Origin: Chrysopilus asiliformis
Taxonomy: Eukaryota > Arthropoda > Insecta > Diptera > Rhagionidae
NCBI GenBank assembly: GCA_964034945.1
Contig: OZ035960.1
Coordinates: forward strand, 26,027,487 to 26,091,486
DNA: 64,000 bases
Direction: 5' to 3'
The notes below the pieces were generated by a model, which made no database searches, was not told where the DNA came from, and was given only the letters and a program-made list of their open reading frames with translations. This document shows positions 35,748-47,700 of this stretch, piece after piece. The number at the start of each line of letters is the position of its first letter. The first letter of the stretch is position 1. A program made the translations under genes and the position numbers.

Positions 35748-36874
35748 TAGGGTGATCATATTTATATTGTGTCAATCCTGAAGAAGATGAGGAGATGGGT
35801 GGGGGTAGGCGGTTAAAAGTAACAGTCCTATTACAGAAAATTTTATGTTAACAATTTCATCTTATCTTTTTTATGTTAACAATTTCATCTTATCTTTTTT
35901 ATGTTAACAATTTCATCTTACTCTTACAGACATAGAAAGATTGTGTATTCTTTTAGAAAACAAAACATACGAGTAACATGCGTGAGAACCAAGAAATAAA
36001 ATGCAGGCAGAAAAAAATTATGAAATATGCGCCGCGGGCGAACTTTAGTCCTGACCATGGGAAATTTTTACTTGAAATTTTATAATATTTTATTATAAAA
36101 CTGCTAAAAGTAAAATTAATTATTATTATTATTGTTATTAAGGATTTTAACACTCCTCTCTTTGTTAGGATTCTAATGATCAATAGTGTCCAAGTAACTG
36201 TATAAAGCAAGATAAAATAAAGTGAATTAAGTAAAAATCCAGGCGAGTTATTCTTTTGAATCGAATTCCTCATCCGTTTGTAAGAAGAACCCCAACACCT
36301 TGTCCACATCGTAATGGTGTAATTTTTGATTTCTCGTTATCGAACTTTGGTGTTTTCTTTCAAAAAATTTTCCAGTTCCTCATTGTTTCAATTAAAAGTT
36401 AATTTCATTGTATTCAATTGTGGCCATGAGACCTCTGAGACTTTAATTGCAATCGTTACGAGAGAAATAAAAATATTCCCAGTGACAATAATTTATAGTA
36501 AAAACTTTTATCCAATAGAATGCATTGTTCTGATTAAATCAAGACCAATTCCGTCCGAAAAAACCGACTCTATTTTTAGGACTTTAAAAATGTGTTAGAT
36601 GAAAGCTGCTGAAATCGTGAGAATGCCGAAACAGAAAAATGCGCCGCAGGAGAAAATTTCCAAGATATATGATATGCACTCAGATGAAAATGAGTAAATA
36701 AACTACACCGCGTGGGGGAAAGTATTTTTCCTGATAAAGTATATTTTTGTATGGTTTGCTTAATTATAACTCTAAAATGAAAAATCCGAAACAAAAGTTT
36801 AGTTTCCGGGATTTCAGTACAGCCTACTTGATTTCGAGACTATCCCGACCAATCTGGAACGTATGGTCACCCCA
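35748..36874 (+). mobile_element. Family F element, long copy (1.1 kb)
   Basis: Starts near AGGGTGATCATA and ends TATGGTCACCCC, imperfect inverted ends. The interior carries ATGCGCCGCGGGCGAAC (36028), ATGCGCCGCAGGAGAAAAT (36638) and CGAAACAAAAGTTTAGTT, as in copies 1 and 2. No transposase frame is seen. Confidence 0.5.
35845..35928. repeat. 28-bp tandem repeat, three copies
   Basis: ATGTTAACAATTTCATCTTA starts at 35845, 35873 and 35901, near-identical, inside the family F copy. Confidence 0.9.
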
Positions 36875-38474
36875 CATATGAATGCAAATCCACGTGATTT
36901 TTATGTACGTGAGACATTTTAGATATTTGAGCTTTTGGCGCTATATAAATAGTTCATGTCTAGGCATTTTGCCTCTATACTCATCCAATAATATGGAAAT
37001 CACCAGTAAAATGATAGTAGAATGTTTATAAAAAACAGAAGGAAAAAAACTGAAACACACTCCGCACGATATACATTTTTTATATTTAAATCAATAATGT
37101 GCAAAAAAATATACAGAAGCCGTATTAGTAATCGGCTATCGCCCACATGAGTCTGAGATTACGCTAAAACTTGATCGCTGGTATAAACTTAAACGTATTT
37201 AAGCTTTAATCCTATTATGGCCATCATTCAAATAAATGACGATAAAAACTAAACTGAGTCGATTGCCTAAGGCCTGACATGTAGATTTAAAACAATACGA
37301 CTGACAGCTAAAAAAGTGACAACAGACAACATGAAAATTTCACACTTTTCGGAGTATGGGGAGGGTTGATGTCCCATACTTAAGCCGAGTTGAGACCCCG
37401 GCTGGCCAGAGCTGGCATAAATTATGGGGGTCTGGGCACGAATGACTATGTTGGTTTCTCAGTCAGTAATGGTAATGGTAAATGCCATCCCTCCCCGGAG
37501 GTTCACAGAGGAATGAATATCCATAGGTTTTTCCACAATACGAATGTGTAAAAGTTCGTGGATGCGCGTGTGTGGAATTGAGAAAGGATGAATCCGTGAG
37601 GGCTGGAAAACAACTGAAATAGCAAAGGGGATATCAAAGTGATATGGAGCATTGGACTGAGATATATAACATCGAGAGTTGAAATAAAGCACTATAAGCA
37701 GTAGTGTTGCGTGATCTAATAAGGGGAGGGGATTCGGTGGCTGTCTGTGGTGGATGGAAGGACAAAAACAGAAAATAATTTCAGAGTTGTTTTCCTCTAT
37801 CAGAGATTTTCCGGTGTGAATTATTGAAACATTTTCTCCTCATAAATAAATAATTAGAGTATATCCAACCAAAGGAAACGAAGGTATAGTACAAACCACT
37901 CACACAATGTCTCAACAAACAAACACCAGCTAAGTATATTAGTAGCAAACTTGGGGACAGGATGTGAAACATGCCTTTCCGCAAAACGGGAACGAGATGA
38001 AGAACTCAGACAAAAGACAACAGACAGGGATCACAAAAGACACTTTATCATCATTTTAGGGGGCATCGAAGCCTGAATCCTGAAATCCTAAGAATGGTGA
38101 ACCAGCATCGAGTTTGGGGCCAAATAAATCTCATGAAATATAAATCACACAATTTTCCCAAGTAGAACTGTGGTGTCAAGTCGAATGAGATTAATAAATA
38201 AATTTTATGCTTAAATTTCTTTTTTTTGTCTCCTTTTCATGCCGTCCCGATCCCCGTTTCAAGTGTTTTGCTCCCCTACTCTCCGAATAGCTCAACTTCA
38301 AGCCCCAGCTAGATTGCACATTGAGTTTTCCAGCCACCTACCTGAATGATTTTCCCACTCTCGTAATTCATTTTTTTTCTTGTTTCTGACGTGAAAATAT
38401 TAACGTGATAATAATTTATCATAGTGTTAATGTTTATGCTTCTTTATTTATATACTTTTTTTTACTTTTTGCAG
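36875..38474. other. Intron 1, right end; nothing recognised
   Basis: Includes a moderately GC-rich patch (about 37330-37450) of unknown nature and ends in the exon 2 polypyrimidine tract. Confidence 0.4.
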
Positions 38475-38591
38475 ATCACGCTGAGCATAGCATTGACGTC
38501 ACGAACTGCATTGGCTGCAGCGAAATTAAACGCCAGCGATGCTTTCGACAATGTTTGGCCAACGGAAAGTGATCTGGAAAATGAACTGGAG
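38475..38591 (+). CDS. nolo: ADAMTSL exon 2: end of signal peptide and linker
   Basis: Acceptor TTTTTGCAG ends at 38474 and donor GTACGT starts at 38592. The exon is 117 bases, phase 0 to phase 0, 39 codons (residues 19-57). It supplies the C-terminal half of the signal peptide (ITLSIALTSRTALAAA, with small residues suited to cleavage) and an acidic linker containing DNVWPTESDLENELE. The same frame is open upstream to an ATG at 38430, which would give an alternative hydrophobic start, but that stretch is a pyrimidine tract ending in a consensus acceptor, so splicing from exon 1 is preferred. Confidence 0.8.
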
Positions 38592-38725
38592 GTACGTATA
38601 ATTCTGACTTCAAGATGAACTTTAATTATTATTAATTATGTAATAAGAAAATTTCCATACTTCTCTCTAATTAATTACGTTCAATTTGAGATTTAATCTT
38701 AATTCAATTAAAACGAATTTTACAG

Positions 38726-39009
38726 CAAAAGAGAGCGAAAAGTCTGGGCTGGTCGTCGTGGTCGGAGTGGTCGACGTGTTCGAGGTCATGCGATGGGGGT
38801 GTTGCTCAGCAGTTAAGACGATGTCACTCACCCCATGGCTGTAGGGGTGAAAGTGTGCGTTATAAAATTTGCAATATGCAACCATGCCCCGACTCACAAG
38901 ACTTTCGAGCGCATCAATGCTCAGCTTATGATGATGTACCTTACGACGGAACCCTTTTCAAATGGACACCACACTATGACTATGTGGAACCGTGCGCGTT
39001 AACATGCAG
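38726..39009 (+). CDS. nolo: ADAMTSL exon 3: TSR1 and start of cysteine-rich region
   Basis: Acceptor TTTTACAG ends at 38725 and donor GTGAGT starts at 39010; 284 bases, phase 0 to phase 2. It follows a 134-bp intron. It encodes WSSWSEWSTCSRSCDGG, a canonical TSR start: three tryptophans at W-x-x-W-x-x-W spacing (a C-mannosylation pattern) followed by CSRSC, which fits the O-fucosylation pattern CxxS/TC. TSR1 closes with the cysteines of CNMQPCP. The exon then enters the ADAMTS cysteine-rich region (HQCSAYDDVPYDG, then CALTC), which is typical of ADAMTS and ADAMTSL proteins immediately after TSR1. Confidence 0.95.
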
Positions 39010-39390
39010 GTGAGTTGCTGAGATAGAAGGTATAGTAACAGAAGTAACACAAGCAGAGATTGTATTTATAAATGTGATTTATAATATACAACTTTCAAAT
39101 AAATGAATATTTAAAACGCTTTTCAATTTCGAAAGACTTTACAGAAGTCGAAAAAATCACTTGGCGTGCTTTTAGATACGTTTAAAACATATTTTGTGAA
39201 TCATACAAAAGTAAAAAAAAAACATACATATTTTAATTACGAAGAACCATGACTAACAGTCTAAACTTTTTTGAATTACTCCAATAGTATTTTTGGAATT
39301 CGTCAAATTTATTATTTTGAAACATGCGAAAAACTGCAACTGCCATAGTATATTATTGGCTTTTTAGAAAATAATTCCAATTGAAATCTA

Positions 39391-39744
39391 CACTCAGAAA
39401 AATGTCCAGGTCAACTTTTTGTCAGGTTAACTTTGACCGCTAGCTGGCTGACAGAGGTTTCCATAACATGACATTACATCCTCGAAATGCCTATCTAAGG
39501 TCAACTCGTGCAGCTCCTAATGCCCTACTTCACCTGCTGGTGGCTTAATTTCAGAATTTTTCCGGCCAGAGGTCTATGCGAGAGTCTATGCGAGGCGCGC
39601 GTTCGCCTGCATGAGGGAATGTAAAACACAAGTTTTACATTCCCTCATGCAGGCGAACGCGCGCCTCGCATAGGTTAAATTTTCCTGCCCAAGGCCAATT
39701 ACGCCGTATGTAGGTCGTCGAGTAAGCCGCCATTTTTCTGAGTG
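39391..39744. mobile_element. 354-bp TA-MITE with central perfect palindrome
   Basis: Ends CACTCAGAAAAATG and its inverse CATTTTTCTGAGTG lie between TA dinucleotides (39389-39390, 39745-39746). The centre (39586-39673) is a hairpin with 42-bp perfect arms and a 4-base loop, strikingly GC-rich for this region. It lies in ADAMTSL intron 3. Confidence 0.85.
39586..39673. repeat. Perfect palindrome, two 42-bp arms, ACAA loop
   Basis: Arm 39586-39627 (starting CTATGCGAGGCGCGCG) is the exact reverse complement of 39632-39673. No mismatch was found over the whole arm. Confidence 0.95.
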
Positions 39745-39889
39745 TAATGTTAAGGATAATTACATGCAGATGAATTAGTTCTCTTGCCACAAACAATAGT
39801 CGCTTAAGTCGACTTAAGCTTTAGCATAACAGCATCAAGAATATCTCAAGTGTAATTTATTAAATTTTGTTTGAAATTTTCAATTTCAA

Positions 39890-40500
39890 GCTCCTGTTGT
39901 ATTCATGACGGAGATCGACTCGAGAACCGGTGCTGATAGAAAATTTCTGATCAGTTTCAGGCGAAATTATGAGAATTTCCGTGCATCTGTCTGTTGGTCT
40001 GTCCGTTGTACGTATCTTCAATAAATCGAGAACGCGTTGACCTAGCGACTTGAAATTTTTTGTGAATAAGGTTTACAAAAATTGCGGTGTTGTATCAACT
40101 TTTGGAAAAGTAACGGTTTTCTATATACTTTTGGAAAAGTAAAAATTGTACCTTCCATACATTTTTTTTTTGAAAAAATACAGTTTTTTTCAAAATTTCT
40201 CGTAACCTATGTGCTTTTGGGAAAAAATGAGTATAACAAAATATACAAGATATAAAATGGTATTACGGTTTTTTTGTATCTCTAACGATTCTCAAGATAT
40301 TTGAAAAAAAAAATCAGTTTTTTGGAAATCTCTTGAAAACTATGTTCGTTTATGAAAAGTACATATAACCAAATTTATAGAAAATAAAATTCTCCTTATT
40401 TCTAATGGTTATACGTATCTTTGACAGTTCTCTTTAACAGTAGAGAGATTTGAAAAAAATATTATTTTTTACATATTTTTGCTGAAACTAAATATTGCAG
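39890..40500 (+). mobile_element. Family B/D element B2, damaged
   Basis: Colinear with B1: GTATTCATGACGGAGATCGA, CGTGCATCTGTCTGTTGG, GTTGACCTAGCGACTTGAAA and CTAAATATTGCAGA. It lacks a recognisable 5' hairpin and the TTGATCACAACTGATATTT end. Confidence 0.65.
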
Positions 40501-42239
40501 ATTTAAAGATAATTCATCGATGTGGATTGTACGTCATGCAGATTTTCGCCATTTTAAACCAGCCCCCTCCACCCCTCGTACTAATTTTTCCGTAATTTTT
40601 TAAAAAAGGGTTAATATTGCCATTAAACTACCACAAAATTCCCCCATTCCCACTCCATAAATCTGTGATGTATTTTATGGATGCTCCTAAACATTTTTTT
40701 AAAGATAATTTTAAAAAAAAAACTTTAAAAATGCTATGCGGCACACTCAATTTTTTAACCTTTTGACTGCCGGGGCACATACAATCTCGGCGACTTCACG
40801 AAATATATAGATTCCAAATACATAACAAATATTCATAACAAAAACCTAAGATTTTAATGAAAAAATACCAGTAGTCTAAGGTTAAATAAAACAATATTTT
40901 TGTATACCAATAATCCTTATTAACAATACATTTATTTGCAAAGTAAAAGCGTCTTGTGATCAACTCGTTTAATCCTTAAAAAACACCACAAAAAAAAAAT
41001 AAAGATACGAAATCTTAATCCAACATGTATTACACCATTAAAGTGAATTTAAAGCTGTCGTCAGGTAGCTTAAGGTACGATATTTTGTTAAATTTAAATT
41101 TGAGTATATATATATACATATTTGTTATATATAATTTTGTTTATAATCATATTATACGTATGGATATACATACATATCTAAAAGAGAATGATCAATTGCG
41201 TCAGTGCTGCTATATTTGTTTACGTAACATTCCCAAATACTTCAACTATAATTTTGTATAGAACTGTTTGTACTGTTGTATGGGAACGTGCGAATAAGAT
41301 ATTGGAGTAAACGTACAAGAATATCCTGTACACCATTTAGTCAAACATACAAGAAACATTGCACGTATGAAATATTCAGGAAAATAAATATTTCAGCCGA
41401 AGTTTACTTTATACTTTAGAAAGGATACAATATGTTGAGCTTATATGGAAAGTAATATTGATATGTATCCATATAGCTATTAGTTATACATATATAACTA
41501 TAAATGCGTAGATATATCAAAATTTTTCATACTCCGCACTGATGGTGTTGAAGTTTATGAAATGCGCATATATGCACGTATTCTAGTATGGCAAAAAGTG
41601 ATGTGGATGTTCTTTGGATATGGAATCCGATTCATAGCGTAAACATTTTACCATTTTACGGTCATCACTCTCTTTTTACGTTCACCATACAAGAGTTCCT
41701 CGTGTAAATTTGTTTTCTCGGTATATTGGCTGCTAGTTTATTCTTTCTGTTTTTCTTTTCTTTGGGATGATCGTCTATAGTTGGCCTTAACCAAAACTGT
41801 TTTGTTCTTCTAGAATCTAGATTTAAGGAATCCACATTTATAATATTTTATGGAGGAGAAACCGGGCAGGGAAAAATTCTCAACTTTGCTCATACAGCTG
41901 ACACGCCCGAATAGTTTGGCCATTGGCAAAAAACGTGTACTCGTACATTGCTAGCATAACCAAATTTATATCTGACAGCCTCATATATGATACCCAATAC
42001 ATTATTATGTTCGGCCACCTGAAGAGAAACGGTATATTCTTTCATCTCGCACCGTGGGGCTAAAAGATAAACGATGGAAGCAATATTTATGACTTCATCA
42101 GAAATTCATGAAATTCTGTCAGAATAAATAATTAAGTGAATTTCACTAAAAACTGACTGAATGAATAAATGAATGAATGAGATAGAAATTTTTCCGCCAC
42201 TAATTTTTTTTTTGTTTGCCATCTGATTTTGCATTGCAG
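40501..42239. other. Intron 3, right part; nothing recognised
   Basis: AT-rich, with ATAC/TATA-rich simple sequence near 41100-41180. Confidence 0.4.
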
Positions 42240-42408
42240 AGGTCGACCGGCCCATTTACCAGACGATGAATCATTTGTTGAGACTGAAGGTGATGAATCG
42301 GAGCCCTTCGATGAGCCCAGCGTCATTGTCCAATTGACTAATAGGGTCCAAGATGGAACACGATGTCGAACAGGAAGTTTGGATATGTGCATACAAGGAA
42401 AATGTCAG
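42240..42408 (+). CDS. nolo: ADAMTSL exon 4: cysteine-rich region with acidic insert
   Basis: Acceptor GCATTGCAG ends at 42239 and donor GTAAGA starts at 42409; 169 bases, phase 2 to phase 0. The first base completes the arginine codon begun in exon 3, giving CRGRPAHLP across the junction. It carries an acidic stretch (DDESFVETEGDESEPFDEPS), then RVQDGTRC and CIQGKCQ, which match the conserved ADAMTS pattern before the CGVCGGDG block. Residues about 152-208. Confidence 0.93.
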
Positions 42409-43536
42409 GTAAGACAAAAGAGGGATAAAAATCTTAAAAGTTTTTAACCTTGATATTTTTAGGTTAAAAACTTTTACGATTTATTTATTAAATGTCCTTT
42501 AGCGTTGATGTATAGGTTCATTTATTTATTAGTGTTGTTGAATTATCCAACTTTCTATATTTGGATAATACAATTTGTATGCTTTTAATTTAAATTTGAA
42601 CAAAATCTTTACTTATAATGTGAAAATAAAATTTTCTATTCCACAAATCATATTCACTTATTTATGAACTTACCTATGACAATAGAATATCAAAATCCGA
42701 TCCAAATTTTCCTAACAAATATTATGATTTTGAAAATTCTTCCAAAAAATAGTAAAACTTTCATTGCTACTAAATTCGTGTATGCGGCCTTGCGCTAAAA
42801 TGACTGATTTACATAATAAATAATAACAAAAGTCGAAACCATCAAAATAACTTTGTTATGTTGATTTTTCTCAGGATTTTGGTGTTCTTTTCATATTTCA
42901 CAATAAATTTTCTTCCTTTCGTTAACGAAATTACATGGAAAAGTAGCAAAAGTCAAAACACAAGATAAATGTCTAGAAACTTAAAAAGTTTTTCCTTCTT
43001 CACTTATAAACTTTTTGAATTTATGCAAAAATGCCAACGTAAAAATAAAGAGAAATACCCAGCAAACCCACAAAAAAAAGCAGTAAAAATAATGACAGAA
43101 AAAAATACCATAAGGTTGAACGCAAAGTTTTTCTTTATTTTTCTTTGGTGTTTATTTGAAGCTATCCGGAAAGAGAACAACCCTCAAAAAATTCATGGAT
43201 TGCCTTCACCACCATATTTCTATGTATCGCTAAAACGTTGTTATTTATTCTTATATAGTCATTTTTCCATATTGCAATCGAATCGATACTTGTCGACAAA
43301 ACATAAAACAAATGGCAAAAATTGTTAAATTCGGCCAAAGTCATTTGTCACTCGAATTGAAAGTTAAGTTGGCCGCAAAATGAAACAAATATATTCACGG
43401 AATTCAAACCAAGAGTTATATAAAACTAACCATCTACAACCATCCCTAACGACATTTAATCATGAGATGGGTGGTTCAGTGATAGGCATGCGAAAATGTC
43501 GAAAATCGTTTTCAAATAGTTGGCGCTCAATGTTTT
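42409..43536. other. Intron 4, left part; nothing recognised
   Basis: AT-rich. The 119-aa open frame at 42969-43328 is A-rich with no domain. Confidence 0.4.
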
Positions 43537-44107
43537 TATACCCGTATGGTGAAACCAAAGGGTATATTAACTTTGCCTTACCGTTTGTAACGCCAAGATC
43601 CCGTCATCACACACAAAAATGAATTACACCAGTGTGTTTAGAATGATAAAAATAATTAATTTCTGCATGTCCGTCCGTCTGTCTGTCTGTCCGTCTGTCT
43701 GTCCGTCTGTCTGTCTGTCTGTCTGTGGCGCGGATTGCGGGCGCACGGATTGAGCTAGAGACTTGAAATTTTGCGCGGATCCGTTTTTCGTAAAATGCGA
43801 GGCTAAGTTCGTTAATGGGCAAAAATGGACCATTAGGGGGGGTACCCCCCATACGAACGAAAACGGTTTTTGTGAATATCTCAAAAACGGTGCATCTTAT
43901 CGAAAAAGTCCAAGAACAAAAGTTATTTAGGATATGATTCTACATAAAACTCCCATACATCAAAATCCGATTGGAATAAATTTTAAAAATTCTTTTTGGA
44001 AAGTTTGACTTCAAAGTGGAATTTTGGTACAACTGTTCGAATTTTGATACGAATATCACCATACGGGTCTCCAATGATTGCCAGATTGGCAATTATAGCT
44101 TTTGTTA
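43537..44107 (+). mobile_element. Family A element copy 4, full length
   Basis: TATACCCGTATGGTGA start, (GTCY)n core at 43668-43726, inverse TCACCATACGGGT near 44057, 7-bp-stem hairpin and AGCTTTTGTTA end. The gypsy element begins 63 bases further on. Confidence 0.88.
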
Positions 44108-44170
44108 TGTTTATTATTTCGAATGCGCGGATATCCACATAACTTTTTGTAAGAATCAAAAACAATACTT

Positions 44171-44309
44171 TGTAGAGGACAGAGACAAATAAAAATACAA
44201 GTTATCGGCTCGGCAGTTACATTTATTCTGATCTCAATAGACGAGATGATATAATATTGAAGGTCCTATTTATATGGACAATACTAAACAATTATAAATA
44301 ACGCCTACA
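44171..44309 (-). repeat. 3' LTR of the gypsy element (139 bp)
   Basis: Direct repeat of 49103-49241 with TGTAG/CTACA ends. By eye no difference is seen between the two copies. Confidence 0.95.
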
Positions 44310-44706
44310 ACTCGGCCAGCCTGACTGAATAATTGTCCTCAATTAATACAAAAATATTTGAAAGTTAAATGTAAAAATTAACTACTATTAATAAGCTTGA
44401 ATTAGCATTAAAATTTTCAACATTCGAAAAGTAAATAACCTGTCAATATAGAGCGGTTTAATTAACCAAAGTTCTTTGTTAGATCCGATAGATCATACAC
44501 TTCCAATATACTTAATTATGTTCATGCTGACATAAACTAATTCGAAAATTAATTTTCCAATCTTTTAGTTTTGTACTTAAGCTATAACATTATAATTGAC
44601 TATCATTTTTTCTAAATTTATAAAACATTCCTATTTAAAACTATCAAACGAAAAGATGTCTAAAAGCTGAAATAAATAAATAAGTGAATCAGGTAAATTC
44701 GTGCAA

Positions 44707-47700
44707 TCAAAAAATGGTATATGGTCGCATGTTCGCTGGGGAACAAATACCTTTATAGGGAATTCGCGAAATTTGAATACCGGGAATATCTTCGACGACG
44801 TAGCGATCGTGCGGTAACACCTTCATTATTTCATAGGGCCCTCGATATTTTTCTATCAATTTTTTATTTACGCCGGCAGTGGTGTCGATATTTTTAAGCA
44901 TTACATAATCCCCGACACAATAAGTCTGAGGAGGTTTATGCACACTGTCATAATAATTTTTATTGTATATTTGACTCTTTTGTATTGCATTATGTGCATC
45001 TTTCCTCAGGGTCGCTAAATCGCGAGTACACTTGAAATTTTCGTCCAAAAATTCTTTAATTTTATCAACACATTTTCCTTTTTGTTTTACCCCAAATAGT
45101 AACAGACTGGGACTAGTGTTAATGCTGCGGTTATAGGAATTATTTATAGCAAACTCAACGTCGATTAGGTGTTTATGCCATTTTCCGGTAGTTTCCGAGT
45201 CAAGTTGTTTTGCTAACATAGGTGTTAGTACCCGATTAACCCGTTCCACCTGCCCGTTTGATTGGGGTGAATGCGTGGCGACCTTTATGTGGGTAATATT
45301 GTTTTCTGTCATAAATCTTGAAAAATCGGCAGAAGTAAAACATGAGCCTCGATCCGAAATTATTCTTTTCGGCCTACTATACATTTGAAAATAAGTCTCT
45401 AAACAAGCTATTGCTTCTTTAGTTTGCGTAGATTTAACCGCAAAAAGCTTCGTAAACTTAGTAAACCCGTCTACCACTAGAAAAATATGTTTATTTCTAC
45501 TCATAGTTGACGGTAACGGCCCGTAGTGATCGATATGTAAAGTTTCAAATGGTATTTCTTCTTTGGGTATATTATGTAGCACTCCTTCGACTTTACCGGA
45601 ATTAGGTGAGAAATGAATACATTTGAGACATGATTTTATATGATTTTTAATTTTTTCTTTCATTGCCGGAAACCAGTAAGATTTACTAATATATTCATAA
45701 CACTTATCGAGACCTACATGGCACAAGTTATCGTGATGTGTCTGAATTACCTGTCGTTCCATGACTTCCGGTACATAAAAAAGCAAATTATCCTTTGATT
45801 TCCTATAAACTACTCCATTAAATAGGGAGTAAAGAGAACTTTCGCTTTTTTGTAGTTCGGTCGCGATGAACCTGATTTTCGTATCACGATTCTGAGCCGA
45901 AATTAATGCGTACTGAAACGAGTCATCCGTTATTACTAAAATATTACTATTTCTACTGAGCGCATCTACGTGTGCCATTCTTGATGAGGCTCTGTGCTCA
46001 AGTTGATAATCATAATTTTGAAGCTCAAGAGCCCATCGCGAAATTCGCGCATTTAGTGTTTTATTTTTTAAAGTTTGGGTTAGCGCTTGGCAATCAGTAA
46101 TGATTTTAAATTCTTTGCCCAACAAATAAACCCTGAAACGCCGCAATGCGTAGATAATGGCTAGAGTTTCTAGCTCGTAGCTGTGCATTTTGGATTCGCT
46201 TTCGGTGCATCTCTTTGAAAAATAAAAGACAGGGTGGAATTCATTGTCTTCTTGGCGCTGCATTAAAATGGCACCGAACCCTTGGCTACTTGCATCGCAA
46301 TGTAGTTCGGTTTCTTTACTAAAGCCGTAAATGGATAAAATGGGGTTTTCTAGTAGTTTAGATTTTAGAGTTTCATATGCTTCCAATTCGGGCTTCTCAA
46401 ACTTAAAGACAGCATCTTTTTTCAAGAGATTGTACAAAGGGCTGGCAATAATCGAGAAGTTTTTTACAAATTTTCGAAAGTATGAACATAGCCCTAGGAA
46501 ACTATGAACAGATTTAGAATTCCTTGGTATTGGGAAATCTTGTACAGCACGTAAGTTTTCCCGACTAGGTTGAATACCTTGACTTTTGATGGTATAGCCC
46601 AAATAAGTTATTTGTTCATACATAAATTGACACTTGTCAAACCTTAATTCAAGAGAGTATTTCTGTAGTATGCTAAATACTTTTTCTAAAATCTGGAGAT
46701 GCTCTTCGAGCGAACTGGTGGCGATAAGTATATCGTCCATATAAATTACTACTTCGCCGGAGTCAATTAAGTTCTTAAAGATTTTGTTTATAAATTTTTG
46801 GAATACAGGTGGCGCGTTTTTCAAGCCCATTGGCATTTTAAGAAACTCAAAGTGACCGAAAGGAGTTATAAATGCTGTAAATTGAACTGAATTCGGGGAA
46901 ATTTTAACTTGGTGAAAACCACTACGGAGATCTAATTTGGAGAAGTACCTTTTATTTCGTAACCGATCTATTAAATCTTCAATGTGTTCTAAAGGATAAT
47001 TATCTCGGACGGTGAGTTTGTTCAACTCCCTATAATCAACGCATAGTCTTAATTCTCCGTTTTTTTTCTGCACCAGAACAATTGGAGACGCATAAGCAGA
47101 GTTGCTTTCTTGAATTATTCGGCGTTCTAACAAATCATCCAGAATAGCTTTTAATTTTTCTTTTTGTGCAAATGGTAGCCTTCTAGCAGTAGAATAAAAT
47201 GGAGAATCCTTCACTAATTTAATTTGCATCTCCACAACCGAATTTAACACTGTCTCGGCAGATGTTTTTTCTCTAGCCCAAGTCTGTTCGATAATATTTT
47301 TTATTTGATTTCGTGTTTTTAATTCCAAATTTGAATTTATGTCTAATTTATTTTCAAGTGTACTAATCTCACAAATATCAATATTAAAAATATCATTAAA
47401 TGAATTATTAAAATCGTCGTTATTTCCCGAATCCCTAGTAATTTGAATGCTAGCATTACCTTCGTCTTTGTTTTCTTTTAAATTTTTAATTATCAATTGC
47501 ATGTTTAGTTTTTTCATGAAGTCGCGTCCGAGAACAACACAATTAGACATAGTTTCGTTTTTTACAACAAATAATGACAATTTACATTCCTGGCCCTGAT
47601 AATTAATTTTTGAATTTACCATACCTAAAATGTTGAGCCTACTATTGTTAATCCCTGAGAATTTGTACTTATTTGGTTGAACTGGATACATCAGATCGTC

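Noticed and set aside
35845..35928. CRISPR-like array
   Set aside because: The three units are directly adjacent with no spacers and lie in a eukaryotic intron.
38424..38618. ADAMTSL translation starting at 38430
   Set aside because: The sequence before 38475 is a pyrimidine tract with TTTTTGCAG, and a phase-matched upstream exon restores a better signal peptide. Kept only as an alternative.
42969..43328. 119-aa plus-strand frame
   Set aside because: Lysine- and phenylalanine-rich translation of AT-rich intron; no splice or promoter support.
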